A DNA stretch of 64,000 nucleotides, from assembly GCA_030427405.1 (NCBI GenBank), contig JAUHXK010000006.1, forward strand, positions 124,001 to 188,000, written 5' to 3'. A program made the translations under genes and the position numbers. Positions 1-9,256 of the stretch are shown piece after piece (within the stretch, counting starts at the first letter, position 1; each line of letters opens with the position of its first letter). Source of the stretch: Alphaproteobacteria bacterium (GTDB lineage: Bacteria > Pseudomonadota > Alphaproteobacteria > Rhodobacterales > Rhodobacteraceae). Below the pieces are notes generated by a model. It worked only from the letters and a program-made list of their open reading frames with translations. It was not told the origin of the DNA and did no database searches.

Positions 1-1
1 C

Positions 2-1597
2 GGCAGGGAAATCCTGAACCTGCCTGTCGGCAAGCTGAACAAGATCCGCGGCTCGGATGTGGGCATGATCTTTCAGGACCCGCTGACCGCCCTGACCCCG
101 CATTTGCGGATCGGGCAACAGATGCGCGAAGTGCTGCAGGTTCACGAAGGGTTGCAGGGTACGGCCGCACGGGCGCGATGCCTGGACTGGCTGAACCGTG
201 TGCGCATCCCCGAGGCTGCGCGTCGTCTGGATCAGTATCCGCACGAACTATCGGGCGGAATGCGCCAACGGGTGATGATCGCAATGTCGATGCTGTGCAA
301 CCCCAAGCTGCTGATTGCCGACGAACCTACGACCGCGCTGGACGTAACCGTTCAGGCCGACATCCTGGACCTGATGGTGACCCTGCAACAGGACGAAGGC
401 ACGGCAATTGCGCTGATCACCCATGACATGGGCGTCGTCGCCCGCATGTGCGACCGCATTCAGGTCATGCGCAAAGGCGCCTTCGTCGAAGCCGGTGACA
501 CGCGCGAGATCTTCCGCTCGCCCCAGCACGACTATACCCGGACGCTGCTGGATGCGATGCCGCGAATTGATGCGGGCGACGCGCCAAAACCCGTGGATGC
601 GGTCGACGAACCGCTGCTGAAGGTCGAAGACGTCAAGGTTCAGTTCCCCATCCATGTGCCGGGCGGGTTGTTCGGGCGCACGGTTCCGCTGCGGGCCGTG
701 GATGGCGTCAGCTTTGACATCCGCAAGGGCGAAACGCTGGGCGTCGTGGGCGAATCCGGGTGCGGCAAGTCCACATTGGCCCGTGCCGTCCTGCAACTGA
801 TCGAACCCAGCGCGGGTAATGTCAGCTGGCTGGGCAACCCGATTGTCGGGCTGAAACGGGCCGAGCTGAACAAGTACCGCAAGGACTTGCAGATCGTGTT
901 TCAGGACCCGTTGGCCAGCCTCGATCCACGCATGACCATCTCGACCTCGATCGCGGAACCGCTTAAGACCTACCGCCCCGACCTGACCGAGCGCGAACGC
1001 AAAGCACAGGTGACCCAGATGATGGAAAGGGTCGGCCTGGATGCCGCAATGATCAACCGTTACCCCCATGAATTGTCGGGCGGTCAAAACCAGCGCGTCG
1101 GGATTGCCCGTGCGATGATCAACAAACCACGGCTGATCATCTGCGACGAGGCGGTCTCGGCGCTGGACGTGTCCATTCAGGCGCAGATCGTGGAATTGCT
1201 GCGCGAGCTTCAGCAGGAATTCGGGCTGTCGATGATCTTCATCAGCCACGACCTGTCCGTCGTTCGCGCCGTCTCGAACCGGATCATGGTTCTGTACCTG
1301 GGCCGGATCGTCGAGCTGGGCGACGGCGAGGTGATCTGTTCCGAACCGGTTCATCCTTATACGCGGTCGCTGATCTCGGCCGTTCCGATTCCGGACCCCG
1401 ATGTCGAGCGCAACCGCCAGCGGCTGAAGCTGCCGGGCGAATTGCCTTCGCCCATGGACCCGAAGGCGGCATTGCGGTTCCTGCCCAGCCGGCTGGCAGC
1501 CGGGCAGGATGACTATGTACCGCAACTGGATCAGGTCGCGCCCGGCCATTTTGTCGCCGAACACGACCCGCTGGAAGAGATTCTGAATCGCTCCTGA
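2..1597 (+). CDS. Peptide/nickel-type ABC transporter, double ATP-binding protein (5' partial)
   Basis: This is a tandem ATPase of the DppD-DppF/YejF/GsiA type, powering import of oligopeptides or similar solutes from the inner face of the membrane. The frame is open to the left edge, so the first Walker A lies outside the window. Visible in the first half are the Q-loop FQDPLTAL, the signature LSGGMRQR, the Walker [13 protein letters not shown] and the switch ITHD. After a linker the second half has Walker [11 protein letters not shown]-loop FQDPLASL, signature LSGGQNQR, Walker [12 protein letters not shown] and a C-terminal oligopeptide-transporter region ([12 protein letters not shown]). 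A GTG at 59 is internal and is not the start. Permease and binding-protein genes would be expected upstream. The substrate cannot be told from the ATPase. Confidence 0.9.
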   Translation, partial: GREILNLPVGKLNKIRGSDVGMIFQDPLTALTPHLRIGQQMREVLQVHEGLQGTAARARCLDWLNRVRIPEAARRLDQYPHELSGGMRQRVMIAMSMLCNPKLLIADEPTTALDVTVQADILDLMVTLQQDEGTAIALITHDMGVVARMCDRIQVMRKGAFVEAGDTREIFRSPQHDYTRTLLDAMPRIDAGDAPKPVDAVDEPLLKVEDVKVQFPIHVPGGLFGRTVPLRAVDGVSFDIRKGETLGVVGESGCGKSTLARAVLQLIEPSAGNVSWLGNPIVGLKRAELNKYRKDLQIVFQDPLASLDPRMTISTSIAEPLKTYRPDLTERERKAQVTQMMERVGLDAAMINRYPHELSGGQNQRVGIARAMINKPRLIICDEAVSALDVSIQAQIVELLRELQQEFGLSMIFISHDLSVVRAVSNRIMVLYLGRIVELGDGEVICSEPVHPYTRSLISAVPIPDPDVERNRQRLKLPGELPSPMDPKAALRFLPSRLAAGQDDYVPQLDQVAPGHFVAEHDPLEEILNRS

Positions 1598-1901
1598 CCG
1601 GGTGCCCCCGACCGCAGTCGCGGGTCGGGGGCCACTTTGCCGCGACGTGTCCGACCCAGAATGACAGGCACAAACCCGCCGACAGAGCGGCCCAAAGCCG
1701 GAACCTGCCCGAAACCCGTGCAGGCTGGCGGATCATTGCCCCAAAGGGGCCGACGGGTTTTGACTTCACCCCGACAAAATGCCACTTTTCAATACGTTCG
1801 GACCAGGGAAACTCTGTAACATTGAATGATGCGGCAACGCCGCATATGAAAAACCTGAAAGCACCGCAATTTCCGGACGAAATACGAATTTGAGAGGTCA
1901 C
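1598..1901. other. Intergenic region upstream of galU with a short palindrome
   Basis: This gap of about 300 bases holds the hairpin at 1605-1631 and, at 1829-1845, a perfect 7-bp inverted repeat (ATGCGGC / GCCGCAT, 3-nt spacer) about 56 nt before the galU start. The palindrome could be an operator or a 5' leader hairpin. I see no convincing promoter hexamers and no small gene. Confidence 0.4.
1605..1631 (+). terminator. Hairpin terminator after the double ATPase gene
   Basis: A perfect 9-bp stem (CCCCCGACC with GGTCGGGGG) and a 9-nt loop begins 7 nt after the stop codon and is followed by a short CTTT. It is a plausible rho-independent terminator although the U tract is weak. Confidence 0.55.
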
Positions 1902-2795
1902 ATGTCACGCAAGGTCACCAAGGCAATTTTCCCGGTTGCGGGTTTGGGCACACGGTTCCTTCCAGCAACCAAATCGGTCCCCAAAGAGATCATGACCCTG
2001 GTCGACCGGCCATTGGTACAATACGCCATCGACGAGGCCCGCGCCGCCGGCATCACCGAGTTCATTTTTGTCACCTCGCGCGGGAAATCGGCGCTTGAGG
2101 ATTATTTCGACCACAACCTGGTGCTGGAGCAGGAGCTCAAGAACAAGGGCAAGGACAAGCTGCTTGAGACGCTGAACGCGACGAATATGGAAAGCGGCGC
2201 CATTGCCTATATCCGCCAGCACAAGGCCCTGGGCCTGGGCCATGCGGTATGGTGCGCACGGCGCCTGATCGGCGACGAGCCTTTTGCCGTCATGCTGCCT
2301 GACGATGTCATTGCCGCAGACAAACCCTGCCTTCAGCAGATGATCGAAGCCTATGAGGAAACCGGTGGCAACATGGTTGCCGCGATGGAGGTGCCCCCCG
2401 AAAAGACCAGCTCGTACGGTGTTCTGGACGTGGGCGACAATGTCGGCACCGTGGTCCGCACCAAGGGCATGGTCGAGAAACCGCAACCCGAGGATGCCCC
2501 GTCAAACCTGGCCGTTATCGGGCGCTATGTCCTGGGCCCGTCGGTCCTTTACAACCTTAATCAGATGAAAAAGGGCAGCGGCGGGGAAATCCAGCTTACC
2601 GACGCGATCGCAGAAGATATCGGAAACGGCGTTCCGGTTTTCGGGTATCGGTTCAAGGGTCAACGCTTTGACTGCGGGTCGAAATCGGGATTCCTGCGCG
2701 CCACGGTCGCCTTTGCACTGGCCCGCGATGACCTGCGCGACGACCTGAAAGAGTACCTGCATGATATTGTTGCAACGGACCACGCCGCACAATGA
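1902..2795 (+). CDS. galU: UTP--glucose-1-phosphate uridylyltransferase
   Basis: It makes UDP-glucose from UTP and glucose-1-phosphate in the cytoplasm, the donor and precursor for exopolysaccharide and for UDP-glucuronate made by the ugd product encoded 5 kb downstream. The N-terminus has the nucleotidyltransferase motif GLGTRFLPATKSVPKE. Further family motifs are the MLPDD metal-binding segment near residue 130, VEKPQPEDAPSNLAVIGRY near 195 and GGEIQLTDAI near 225. The length of 297 aa is normal for GalU. The ATG at 1902 is chosen over the in-frame TTG at 1890 because GAGAGG sits just upstream of it. It is followed 71 nt later by manC on the same strand, so the two may be co-transcribed. 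Confidence 0.95.
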   Translation: MSRKVTKAIFPVAGLGTRFLPATKSVPKEIMTLVDRPLVQYAIDEARAAGITEFIFVTSRGKSALEDYFDHNLVLEQELKNKGKDKLLETLNATNMESGAIAYIRQHKALGLGHAVWCARRLIGDEPFAVMLPDDVIAADKPCLQQMIEAYEETGGNMVAAMEVPPEKTSSYGVLDVGDNVGTVVRTKGMVEKPQPEDAPSNLAVIGRYVLGPSVLYNLNQMKKGSGGEIQLTDAIAEDIGNGVPVFGYRFKGQRFDCGSKSGFLRATVAFALARDDLRDDLKEYLHDIVATDHAAQ

Positions 2796-2866
2796 GCGAA
2801 GGTGCTTCACCTTTCCGGTGATCATTGCGATATGCTGAGACAGGGCATCCAAAGAGCAAAAGCATA

Positions 2867-4303
2867 ATGAGCAACATTTATCCTGTCATTCTCTGCGGTG
2901 GGTCGGGCACCCGCCTGTGGCCGCTGTCGCGCAAAAGCTATCCCAAGCAGTTTGTGCCGTTAATCGGTGAAACCAGCCTGTTGCAGGATTGCGCCGAGCG
3001 GATGCGGGGGCCGTCTGATGCGCCCTATGCCAAGCCTTTGATCCTGACCAATGAAGCGTTCCGGTTCATTGTTACGGAACAACTGACTGCAATCGGTGTA
3101 AGCCCCGGCCCGATCCTGATCGAGCCTGAGGGCCGCAACACTGCGCCCGCCGTGCTGGCGGCCGCAATGTACCTGTCGGAAAAAGACCCTGACGCGATCA
3201 TGCTGGTTGCGCCGTCCGACCACGTCGTACCCGACAAATCCGCCTTTCACGACGCCGTAGCGCGCGGCAGCCAGGCTATCGCGCAGCGGGGCGATCTGGT
3301 GACCTTCGGCATTACCCCGGATCGTCCCGAAACCGGATACGGGTATCTCAAGCTGCGCCATGCACCGGACCAGACCGGAACCGCCGTCCCGCTGGACCGG
3401 TTCGTCGAAAAGCCCGACCTGGACCGCGCAAAATCCATGGTCGCCGACCAGAGCTATCTGTGGAATTCCGGCATTTTCCTGTTCGCCGTGCGCGACATCA
3501 TCGCCGCGTTCAAAGCCCATGCCCAGCCACTGATGGCACCGGTCAGCGCAGCCGTCGCCAAGGCCGAAGCCGATCTGGGGTTCTTGCGCCTGGACCCTGC
3601 CGCCTGGAGCGATGTCGATGACATCTCGATCGACTACGCGGTGATGGAAAAGGCCGACAACCTTAGTGTCGTGCCCTATGCCGCAGGCTGGTCGGACGTG
3701 GGCAGTTGGTCCGCCGTGCAGGAACTCAGCCATCCCGACGCCAACGGGGTCGCCGAAACCGGAGAGGTCACGACCATAGATTGCAGCAACGTGCTGGTGC
3801 GTTCGGAATCCCCCGCGCAAGAGGTCGTGGCGATGGGTCTGGAAAACGTCATTGCAGTGGCCATGCCGGACGCTGTGCTGGTGGCCAGCATGGACAAGGC
3901 ACAGGACGTCAAACAGGCCGTAACCGCGTTGAAAGCCAAGGGTGCGAAACAGGCTGAATCGCTGCCTGTCGATCACCGTCCCTGGGGCTGGTTCGAAAGC
4001 CTGGTTGTCGGTGAACGGTTCCAGGTCAAGCGCATCCATGTCCATCCCGGCGCGTCGCTGAGCCTGCAGTCGCACCACCACCGATCCGAGCACTGGATCG
4101 TTGTGGAAGGCACTGCAAAAGTCACCATCGACGATGACGTCCGGCTGGTTTCGGAAAACCAATCCGTCTACATCCCGCTGGGTGCAGTGCACCGGATGGA
4201 AAACCCCGGCAAGGTCCCGATGGTTTTGATCGAGGTCCAGACCGGCACCTATCTGGGCGAGGATGACATCATCCGATACGAGGACATCTATGCCCGCAAG
4301 TGA
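2867..4303 (+). CDS. manC: Mannose-1-phosphate guanylyltransferase / mannose-6-phosphate isomerase
   Basis: This bifunctional type II enzyme makes GDP-mannose, the substrate of the Gmd-Fcl route encoded on the opposite strand downstream. The N-terminal pyrophosphorylase domain carries GGSGTRLWPLSRKSYPKQF, and the family motif FVEKPD lies near residue 185. The C-terminal cupin isomerase domain starts with RPWGWFESL near residue 385 and includes HVHPGASLSLQSHHHRSEHW with its metal-binding histidines. At 478 aa it has the full length of the two-domain family. The ATG at 2867 aligns with the family N-terminus (MSNIYPVILCGG). An upstream in-frame TTG at 2825 adds 14 non-conserved residues and is unlikely to be used. 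Confidence 0.95.
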   Translation: MSNIYPVILCGGSGTRLWPLSRKSYPKQFVPLIGETSLLQDCAERMRGPSDAPYAKPLILTNEAFRFIVTEQLTAIGVSPGPILIEPEGRNTAPAVLAAAMYLSEKDPDAIMLVAPSDHVVPDKSAFHDAVARGSQAIAQRGDLVTFGITPDRPETGYGYLKLRHAPDQTGTAVPLDRFVEKPDLDRAKSMVADQSYLWNSGIFLFAVRDIIAAFKAHAQPLMAPVSAAVAKAEADLGFLRLDPAAWSDVDDISIDYAVMEKADNLSVVPYAAGWSDVGSWSAVQELSHPDANGVAETGEVTTIDCSNVLVRSESPAQEVVAMGLENVIAVAMPDAVLVASMDKAQDVKQAVTALKAKGAKQAESLPVDHRPWGWFESLVVGERFQVKRIHVHPGASLSLQSHHHRSEHWIVVEGTAKVTIDDDVRLVSENQSVYIPLGAVHRMENPGKVPMVLIEVQTGTYLGEDDIIRYEDIYARK

Positions 4304-4385
4304 TGGCTGGATCAGGCCGCTGTCCTGAGACCCGAGAATCACTGCGCGGCCAATGGCGGCACTAGAATTTTTCCAATGCCGCGAA

Positions 4386-4408
4386 AAGCGGGCCATTGTT
4401 GCCCGCTT
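4386..4408 (+). terminator. Hairpin downstream of manC
   Basis: A perfect 8-bp stem (AAGCGGGC / GCCCGCTT) with a 7-nt loop lies 83 nt after manC. It has no U tract on the plus strand, so it may be a weak terminator. No other gene is seen between manC and the DUF2793 gene. Confidence 0.4.
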
Positions 4409-4529
4409 GGAAACCAGACCTTTCCAAAAAATTTATCGGGTGTTCTGCCTCTTCAGGCGGGATTCAGGGCCGTGACGGCAGGGTGGCGCGCAACGACATT
4501 GTCGGACCGACAGCCACAGGAGGATGCCC

Positions 4530-5606
4530 GTGTCACAAAGCTCACCCCGATTGAACCTGCCCTTTCTGCAGCCTGCACAGGCCCAGAAACACGTCACCCA
4601 TAACGAGGCTTTGCGCCAGATCGACCTGGTCACGCAGCTGAGCCTGTCCAGCCTGAATGCCACGACCCCACCCCCGGCACCGGAAGAGGGCGAGACCCAC
4701 GCGCTTGGCGCCGCACCAACCGGCGATTGGGAAGGCCGGGCCGGTCAAATGGCGGCCTGGTTGGAAACCGCCTGGCATTTCGTGACACCTGGCATTGGCT
4801 GGCGCGCCTGGGATCAGTCCTCGGGGCAGATGAAACTGTGGGATGGGGCGGCCTGGATCGACCCGCCGGTCGAAACCCAGAACCTGGACGGGATCGGCAT
4901 CGCCACCAACCATGACAGCACCAATCGCCTGTCTGTACGCAGCCCGGCCACGCTTCTCAGCCATGAGGGCGGCGGTCACCAGTTGAAGATCAACAAGGCC
5001 AATGATGCCGAGACCGCCTCGTTACTGTTCCAGTCCAATTGGACCGGACATGCCGAAATGGGCCTGGCGGGCGGCACCGGATTTTCCATCAAGGTTTCGC
5101 CCGATGGGGGCAGCTGGACCGAGGCGCTGACCCTTGATCCCACAACCGGACATGCTGGCGGTGCGGCGGTTCAGGCCAGCGCCAACGACACGACGCCGGG
5201 CCGGTTGATGCGCGCCGATTATGGCTATGGTCCCGGCAATGTTCTGGGGGCGGTCTCTCAGTCCGGCGGTGTTCCGACAGGGGCTGTGATAGAACGCGGC
5301 AGCAACAGTTCCGGGGATTTCCTGCGCTTTGCCGACGGAACCCAGATCTGCATGGCATCGCTGAACGCGGTAACATGCACGGTCACCGAAGGCGCGCTTT
5401 ATGCAAGCCCTTCAATCAACTGGAGTTTTCCTGCCAGTTTTGCGCCCGGTTCGACCCCCTGCATCAGCGGCGCTGGGGCTGGTCTGGGCCGATTCCTAAG
5501 CGCAGGGACACCCACCGACACAAGCGGCAGCCTGAAGGTGCTTTGCACCACATCCGACGCAACCGCTCTGGCCCCTTCCGTGGTCGCGATTGGCCGCTGG
5601 TTCTGA
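4530..5606 (+). CDS. DUF2793 domain protein with phage tail-fibre-like C-terminus
   Basis: The N-terminal half has the hallmark of DUF2793: LPFLQPAQAQKHVTHNEALR, then Trp-rich segments such as GQMAAWLETAWHFVTPG and GWRAWDQSSGQMKLWDGAAW. The C-terminal third (FADGTQICMASL to VVAIGRWF) resembles the distal domain of phage tail fibres and gene-transfer-agent proteins, which bind surface carbohydrate. There is no signal peptide or membrane segment. The GTG at 4530 is preferred to the ATG at 4524, because AGGAGG (4518-4523) is spaced 6 nt from the GTG but abuts the ATG. It lies alone between manC and the convergent fcl, among genes for surface-polysaccharide precursors. No other virion gene is nearby. 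Family assignment is firm; function is inferred. Confidence 0.8.
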   Translation: MSQSSPRLNLPFLQPAQAQKHVTHNEALRQIDLVTQLSLSSLNATTPPPAPEEGETHALGAAPTGDWEGRAGQMAAWLETAWHFVTPGIGWRAWDQSSGQMKLWDGAAWIDPPVETQNLDGIGIATNHDSTNRLSVRSPATLLSHEGGGHQLKINKANDAETASLLFQSNWTGHAEMGLAGGTGFSIKVSPDGGSWTEALTLDPTTGHAGGAAVQASANDTTPGRLMRADYGYGPGNVLGAVSQSGGVPTGAVIERGSNSSGDFLRFADGTQICMASLNAVTCTVTEGALYASPSINWSFPASFAPGSTPCISGAGAGLGRFLSAGTPTDTSGSLKVLCTTSDATALAPSVVAIGRWF

Positions 5607-5615
5607 CCCTTTCCA

Positions 5616-5643
5616 GACCATCCGGGCCTGCGCCCGGGTGGTC
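5616..5643. terminator. Bidirectional hairpin between DUF2793 gene and fcl
   Basis: A 12-bp stem with one G-T wobble and a CTGC loop (left arm GACCATCCGGGC) fills the gap between the two convergent genes and overlaps the fcl stop codon. It is well placed to end transcription from both sides. Confidence 0.65.
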
Positions 5644-6619
5644 ACTTGGCGCGCAGGTCGTCGTCCGCCTGTTCCAGGAACCACGCATAGGTCTGGCGTA
5701 TACCGTCCTCAAGCCCGATGCTTGCACGCCAACCCATATCGGCCAGCCGGGACACATCCATCAGCTTGCGCATCGTCCCGTCCGGCTTGCTGGTGTCCTG
5801 TGTGATACGGCCCGTGTACCCGGTCGCGGCAGCGACCATTGCGGCCAGTTCAGCGATTGAGACATCCGTACCGCAGCCTACGTTGATATGGCTGAGCATC
5901 GGTTGCGTGTTCGCGTCATACACGTCGCGCGGCAGGTCCAGAACGAACAGCGACGCCTGGGCCATGTCGTCCACATGCAGAAACTCGCGGCGGGGCTTGC
6001 CTGTGCCCCAGATCACGACCTCATCCAAACCGTCGCGCTTTGCCTCGTGAAACCGGCGGATCATCGCGGGCAGGACATGGCTGTTTTCGGGGTGGAAATT
6101 GTCACCCGGCCCGTAGAGGTTGGTCGGCATGACCGAGCGGTAATCGACCCCATGTTGCCGGTTATAGCTTTCGCAAAGCTTGATACCGGCGATCTTGGCA
6201 ACCGCGTATGGCTCGTTTGTCGGCTCCAACACCCCGGTCAGCAAGGCGTCTTCGGACATCGGTTGCGCCACGGCGCGCGGATAGATGCAGGAACTGCCAA
6301 GTTGCAGCAGGTGCCGTACGCCCGCCTCGAACGCCTGATGGATCACGTTACATTCGATCATCAGGTTTTTGTAAATGAAATCCGCCGGGTAGGTATTGTT
6401 TGCATGTATCCCGCCAACCTTTGCCGCCGCCAAGATGACGACATCGGGCCGTTCGGCCTGCAGGAAGTCACGAACCGCGGATTGGTCGGTCAGGTCAAGT
6501 TCGGCATGGGTGCGGGTGATCAGTTCCAACGCCTCGCCCTGATCCTTGCGGGTCTGCAACCGGCGCAGGATCGCACCGCCGACCATGCCGCGATGCCCTG
6601 CAACGTAAATCTTGCGCAT
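5642..6619 (-). CDS. fcl: GDP-L-fucose synthase
   Basis: This extended-SDR epimerase/reductase turns GDP-4-keto-6-deoxymannose into GDP-L-fucose with NADPH. The nucleotide-binding motif [10 protein letters not shown] is near the N-terminus. Typical family segments follow: [22 protein letters not shown] split over residues 65-85, the [12 protein letters not shown] catalytic-serine region near 108, and the YxxxK pair in YAVAKIAG near 136. At 325 aa it is full length. The ATG at 6619 has GAGGAGGGCGAC just upstream; 22 extra upstream in-frame residues are not family-like. It sits 10 nt after gmd, so the two form a GDP-fucose operon that uses the GDP-mannose made by ManC. Confidence 0.95.
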   Translation of the reverse strand: MRKIYVAGHRGMVGGAILRRLQTRKDQGEALELITRTHAELDLTDQSAVRDFLQAERPDVVILAAAKVGGIHANNTYPADFIYKNLMIECNVIHQAFEAGVRHLLQLGSSCIYPRAVAQPMSEDALLTGVLEPTNEPYAVAKIAGIKLCESYNRQHGVDYRSVMPTNLYGPGDNFHPENSHVLPAMIRRFHEAKRDGLDEVVIWGTGKPRREFLHVDDMAQASLFVLDLPRDVYDANTQPMLSHINVGCGTDVSIAELAAMVAAATGYTGRITQDTSKPDGTMRKLMDVSRLADMGWRASIGLEDGIRQTYAWFLEQADDDLRAK

Positions 6620-6629
6620 GTCGCCCTCC

Positions 6630-7754
6630 TCAGCCGTTTTCGAGACTGACGGGCAATTCAAAGCCATGCTCCTTGAGAAGCGCATGGCGTTTGGCGGTTT
6701 TCAGGTCTTCCAGAACCATTTCCGCGCACATTTCCTGCACGGTCAGTTCCGGCTCCCAGCCCAGCTTGGTCTTGGCGTTGCTGGGGTCGCCCAGCAAGGT
6801 TTCCACCTCGGCGGGGCGGAAATATTGCGGGTCGATCCGCATGATGACATCACCGGGCTTAAGCGCTGGGGCATTGTCGCCCTCTACCGCTGTCACGGTG
6901 GCGATTTCGTCCACGCCCTTGCCGGTAAATTCCAGCGCGACCCCAAGTTCGGCTGCCGACCATTCGATGAACTGGCGGACCGAATATTGTTTTCCGGTGG
7001 CGATCACGAAATCTTCGGGATTATCCTGCTGCAACATAAGCCATTGCATTCGCACGTAATCTTTCGCGTGGCCCCAATCCCGAAGACTGTCGATATTGCC
7101 CATGTACAGGCATTCTTCCAAACCTTGCGCAATATTGGCCAGCCCACGTGTGATCTTGCGGGTCACAAAGGTTTCGCCCCGGCGCGGGCTTTCGTGATTG
7201 AACAGGATACCGTTGCAGGCATACATCCCGTAGGCCTCGCGGTAGTTCACGGTGATCCAGTAGGAATAGAGCTTGGCCACCGCATAGGGCGAGCGCGGAT
7301 AGAACGGCGTGGTCTCGCGCTGTGGGGTTTCCTGAACCAGACCATACAACTCCGAGGTCGAGGCCTGGTAGAACCGTGTCTTTTCCTCAAGCCCCAGGAA
7401 GCGGATCGCCTCGAGCAGGCGCAAAGTTCCGATCGCGTCCACATCCGCCGTGTATTCGGGCGCCTCAAAGCTGACGGCAACGTGCGATTGTGCACCCAGG
7501 TTGTAGACCTCGTCGGGCTGCACTTCCTGAATGACCCGGGTCAGGTTGGATGTATCGCTGAGATCACCGTAATGCAGACGCAGTTTCGGGTTGGGCTCGT
7601 GCGGGTCCTGATAGATGTGGTCGATCCGCTGCGTATTGAACGATGACGCGCGGCGTTTGATGCCATGAACCTCATAGCCTTTTGCCAGCAGGAATTCCGC
7701 CAGATACGATCCGTCCTGGCCCGTTATACCGGTTATCAACGCTGTCTTGGTCAT
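6630..7754 (-). CDS. gmd: GDP-mannose 4,6-dehydratase
   Basis: It converts GDP-D-mannose to GDP-4-keto-6-deoxy-D-mannose, the first committed step to GDP-L-fucose. Seen are the NADP motif [16 protein letters not shown] at the N-terminus, [18 protein letters not shown], the catalytic STSELYG segment near residue 125, [15 protein letters not shown] with the YxxxK pair, and [15 protein letters not shown], all diagnostic of Gmd. At 374 aa it has the family length. It is the first gene of the gmd-fcl pair. Its start is 160 nt from the divergent ugd start, so the two transcripts share an intergenic control region. Confidence 0.95.
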   Translation of the reverse strand: MTKTALITGITGQDGSYLAEFLLAKGYEVHGIKRRASSFNTQRIDHIYQDPHEPNPKLRLHYGDLSDTSNLTRVIQEVQPDEVYNLGAQSHVAVSFEAPEYTADVDAIGTLRLLEAIRFLGLEEKTRFYQASTSELYGLVQETPQRETTPFYPRSPYAVAKLYSYWITVNYREAYGMYACNGILFNHESPRRGETFVTRKITRGLANIAQGLEECLYMGNIDSLRDWGHAKDYVRMQWLMLQQDNPEDFVIATGKQYSVRQFIEWSAAELGVALEFTGKGVDEIATVTAVEGDNAPALKPGDVIMRIDPQYFRPAEVETLLGDPSNAKTKLGWEPELTVQEMCAEMVLEDLKTAKRHALLKEHGFELPVSLENG

Positions 7755-7914
7755 GAATGTGTTCCGTCAATTCCAAATTGCCCGTTTGTCGTTCCAAAAA
7801 CAGCAAGAATCCATGGAATGCAACAGAAGGACACTCTGAGGCATTGAAACCGGCCGAAGTTTCTTCGATTGTATGCGCGCCACGGGCGGTACTTAGTAAC
7901 AAGGATTTTGAAGT

Positions 7915-9219
7915 ATGAGAATTGCAATGATCGGCACCGGATATGTGGGCCTGGTCTCGGGCGTTTGTTTTTCCGATTTCGGACATGACGTGGTCTGCGT
8001 CGACAAGGCTGCCAACAAGATCGAGATGCTGCAGGCCGGTGAGGTTCCGATTTACGAACCCGGCCTGGATGTTCTGATGGCCAAGAACGTGGCCGCGGGA
8101 CGGTTGAGCTTTACCACTGATCTGGCCGGTGCCGTGGACGGGGCCGATGCGGTATTCATCGCGGTGGGCACGCCAACTCGGCGCGGCGACGGGCATGCCG
8201 ACCTGACCTATGTTATGGCCGCGGCCGAGGAAATCGCACGGGCCATCACCGGCTATACCGTGGTCGTGACCAAATCGACCGTGCCGGTCGGAACCAACCG
8301 CAAGGTTCACGCGGCCGTTGCCGGGGCCAACCCGCAGGCAGCGTTCGACGTTGCCTCGAACCCCGAATTCCTGCGCGAAGGTGCGGCGATTGACGATTTC
8401 ATGCGCCCTGACCGGGTTGTCGTGGGCGTCGAAAGCGACCGCGCCGCCGAGGTGATGGCCGAAATCTATCGCCCGCTCTATTTGCGCGACTTCCCGATCC
8501 TGACCACGGATCTGGAAAGCGCCGAGATGATCAAATATGCGGCCAATGCATTCCTGGCCACAAAGATCACCTTCATCAATGAAATCGCAGGCTTGTGTGA
8601 GAGGGTCGGCGGCGACGTCAAGGAAGTGGCCCGCGGCATCGGGCTGGATGGGCGGATCGGCAACAAGTTCCTGCATGCCGGCCCCGGTTATGGCGGATCG
8701 TGTTTCCCCAAGGACACCGCCGCCCTGGCAAGGATCGGGCAGGAACATGCCCACCCGATGCAGATCACCGAGACCGTCATCCGCGTGAATGATGCGGTCA
8801 AGACCCGGATGATCGAGAAAATCCGCGACGCCTGCGAGGACAGCTTTAACGGCAAGACCGTTGCCATCCTTGGGGTCACGTTCAAACCGAACACCGACGA
8901 CATGCGCGATGCGCCATCCCTGACCATCGTTCCGGCGCTGGTGGGGGGCGGGGCAAAGGTCCGCGTCGTAGACCCGCAAGGCAAATCCGAGGGCGAGGCG
9001 CTGTTGCCCGGCGTGGAATGGGCCCAAGACCCTTATTCTGCCGCCAAGGATGCTGATGTCGTCGTCCTGCTGACGGAATGGAACGAGTTCCGGGCGCTGA
9101 ACCTGGCGGATCTGGCCGAAACGATGAAAGCCCCACGGATGGTTGACTTGCGCAACGTCTATTCCGAAGGGGCCGTTCTGAAGGCGGGGTTCGAATCCTA
9201 TGTGGGTGTCGGGCGCTGA
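7915..9219 (+). CDS. ugd: UDP-glucose 6-dehydrogenase
   Basis: It oxidises UDP-glucose to UDP-glucuronate with two NAD, in the cytoplasm, giving an acidic sugar donor for exopolysaccharide or capsule. The N-terminus has the Rossmann motif GTGYVGLVSGVCF. SNPEFLREGAAIDDF lies near residue 148, and GPGYGGSCFPKDTAAL near 260 holds the catalytic cysteine. The C-terminal UDP-binding part has ILGVTFKPNTDDMRDAPS. At 434 aa it is full length. It is divergent from gmd and ends convergently with the next gene across a hairpin. Together with galU and manC the locus supplies neutral, deoxy and acidic sugar nucleotides, but no glycosyltransferase is in the window. Confidence 0.95.
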   Translation: MRIAMIGTGYVGLVSGVCFSDFGHDVVCVDKAANKIEMLQAGEVPIYEPGLDVLMAKNVAAGRLSFTTDLAGAVDGADAVFIAVGTPTRRGDGHADLTYVMAAAEEIARAITGYTVVVTKSTVPVGTNRKVHAAVAGANPQAAFDVASNPEFLREGAAIDDFMRPDRVVVGVESDRAAEVMAEIYRPLYLRDFPILTTDLESAEMIKYAANAFLATKITFINEIAGLCERVGGDVKEVARGIGLDGRIGNKFLHAGPGYGGSCFPKDTAALARIGQEHAHPMQITETVIRVNDAVKTRMIEKIRDACEDSFNGKTVAILGVTFKPNTDDMRDAPSLTIVPALVGGGAKVRVVDPQGKSEGEALLPGVEWAQDPYSAAKDADVVVLLTEWNEFRALNLADLAETMKAPRMVDLRNVYSEGAVLKAGFESYVGVGR

Positions 9220-9232
9220 TCGCAACCGGCAA

Positions 9233-9256
9233 ACCGCCGTGTCACAACGCGGCGGT
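9233..9256. terminator. Bidirectional hairpin after ugd
   Basis: A 7-bp stem (ACCGCCG / CGGCGGT) with a 10-nt loop lies between the convergent ugd and the DUF1612-like gene and overlaps the stop of the latter. Confidence 0.45.

Noticed and set aside
248..1564. A long minus-strand frame opposite the double ATPase gene
   Set aside because: The plus strand has all ABC motifs; the antisense product is low-complexity and motif-free.
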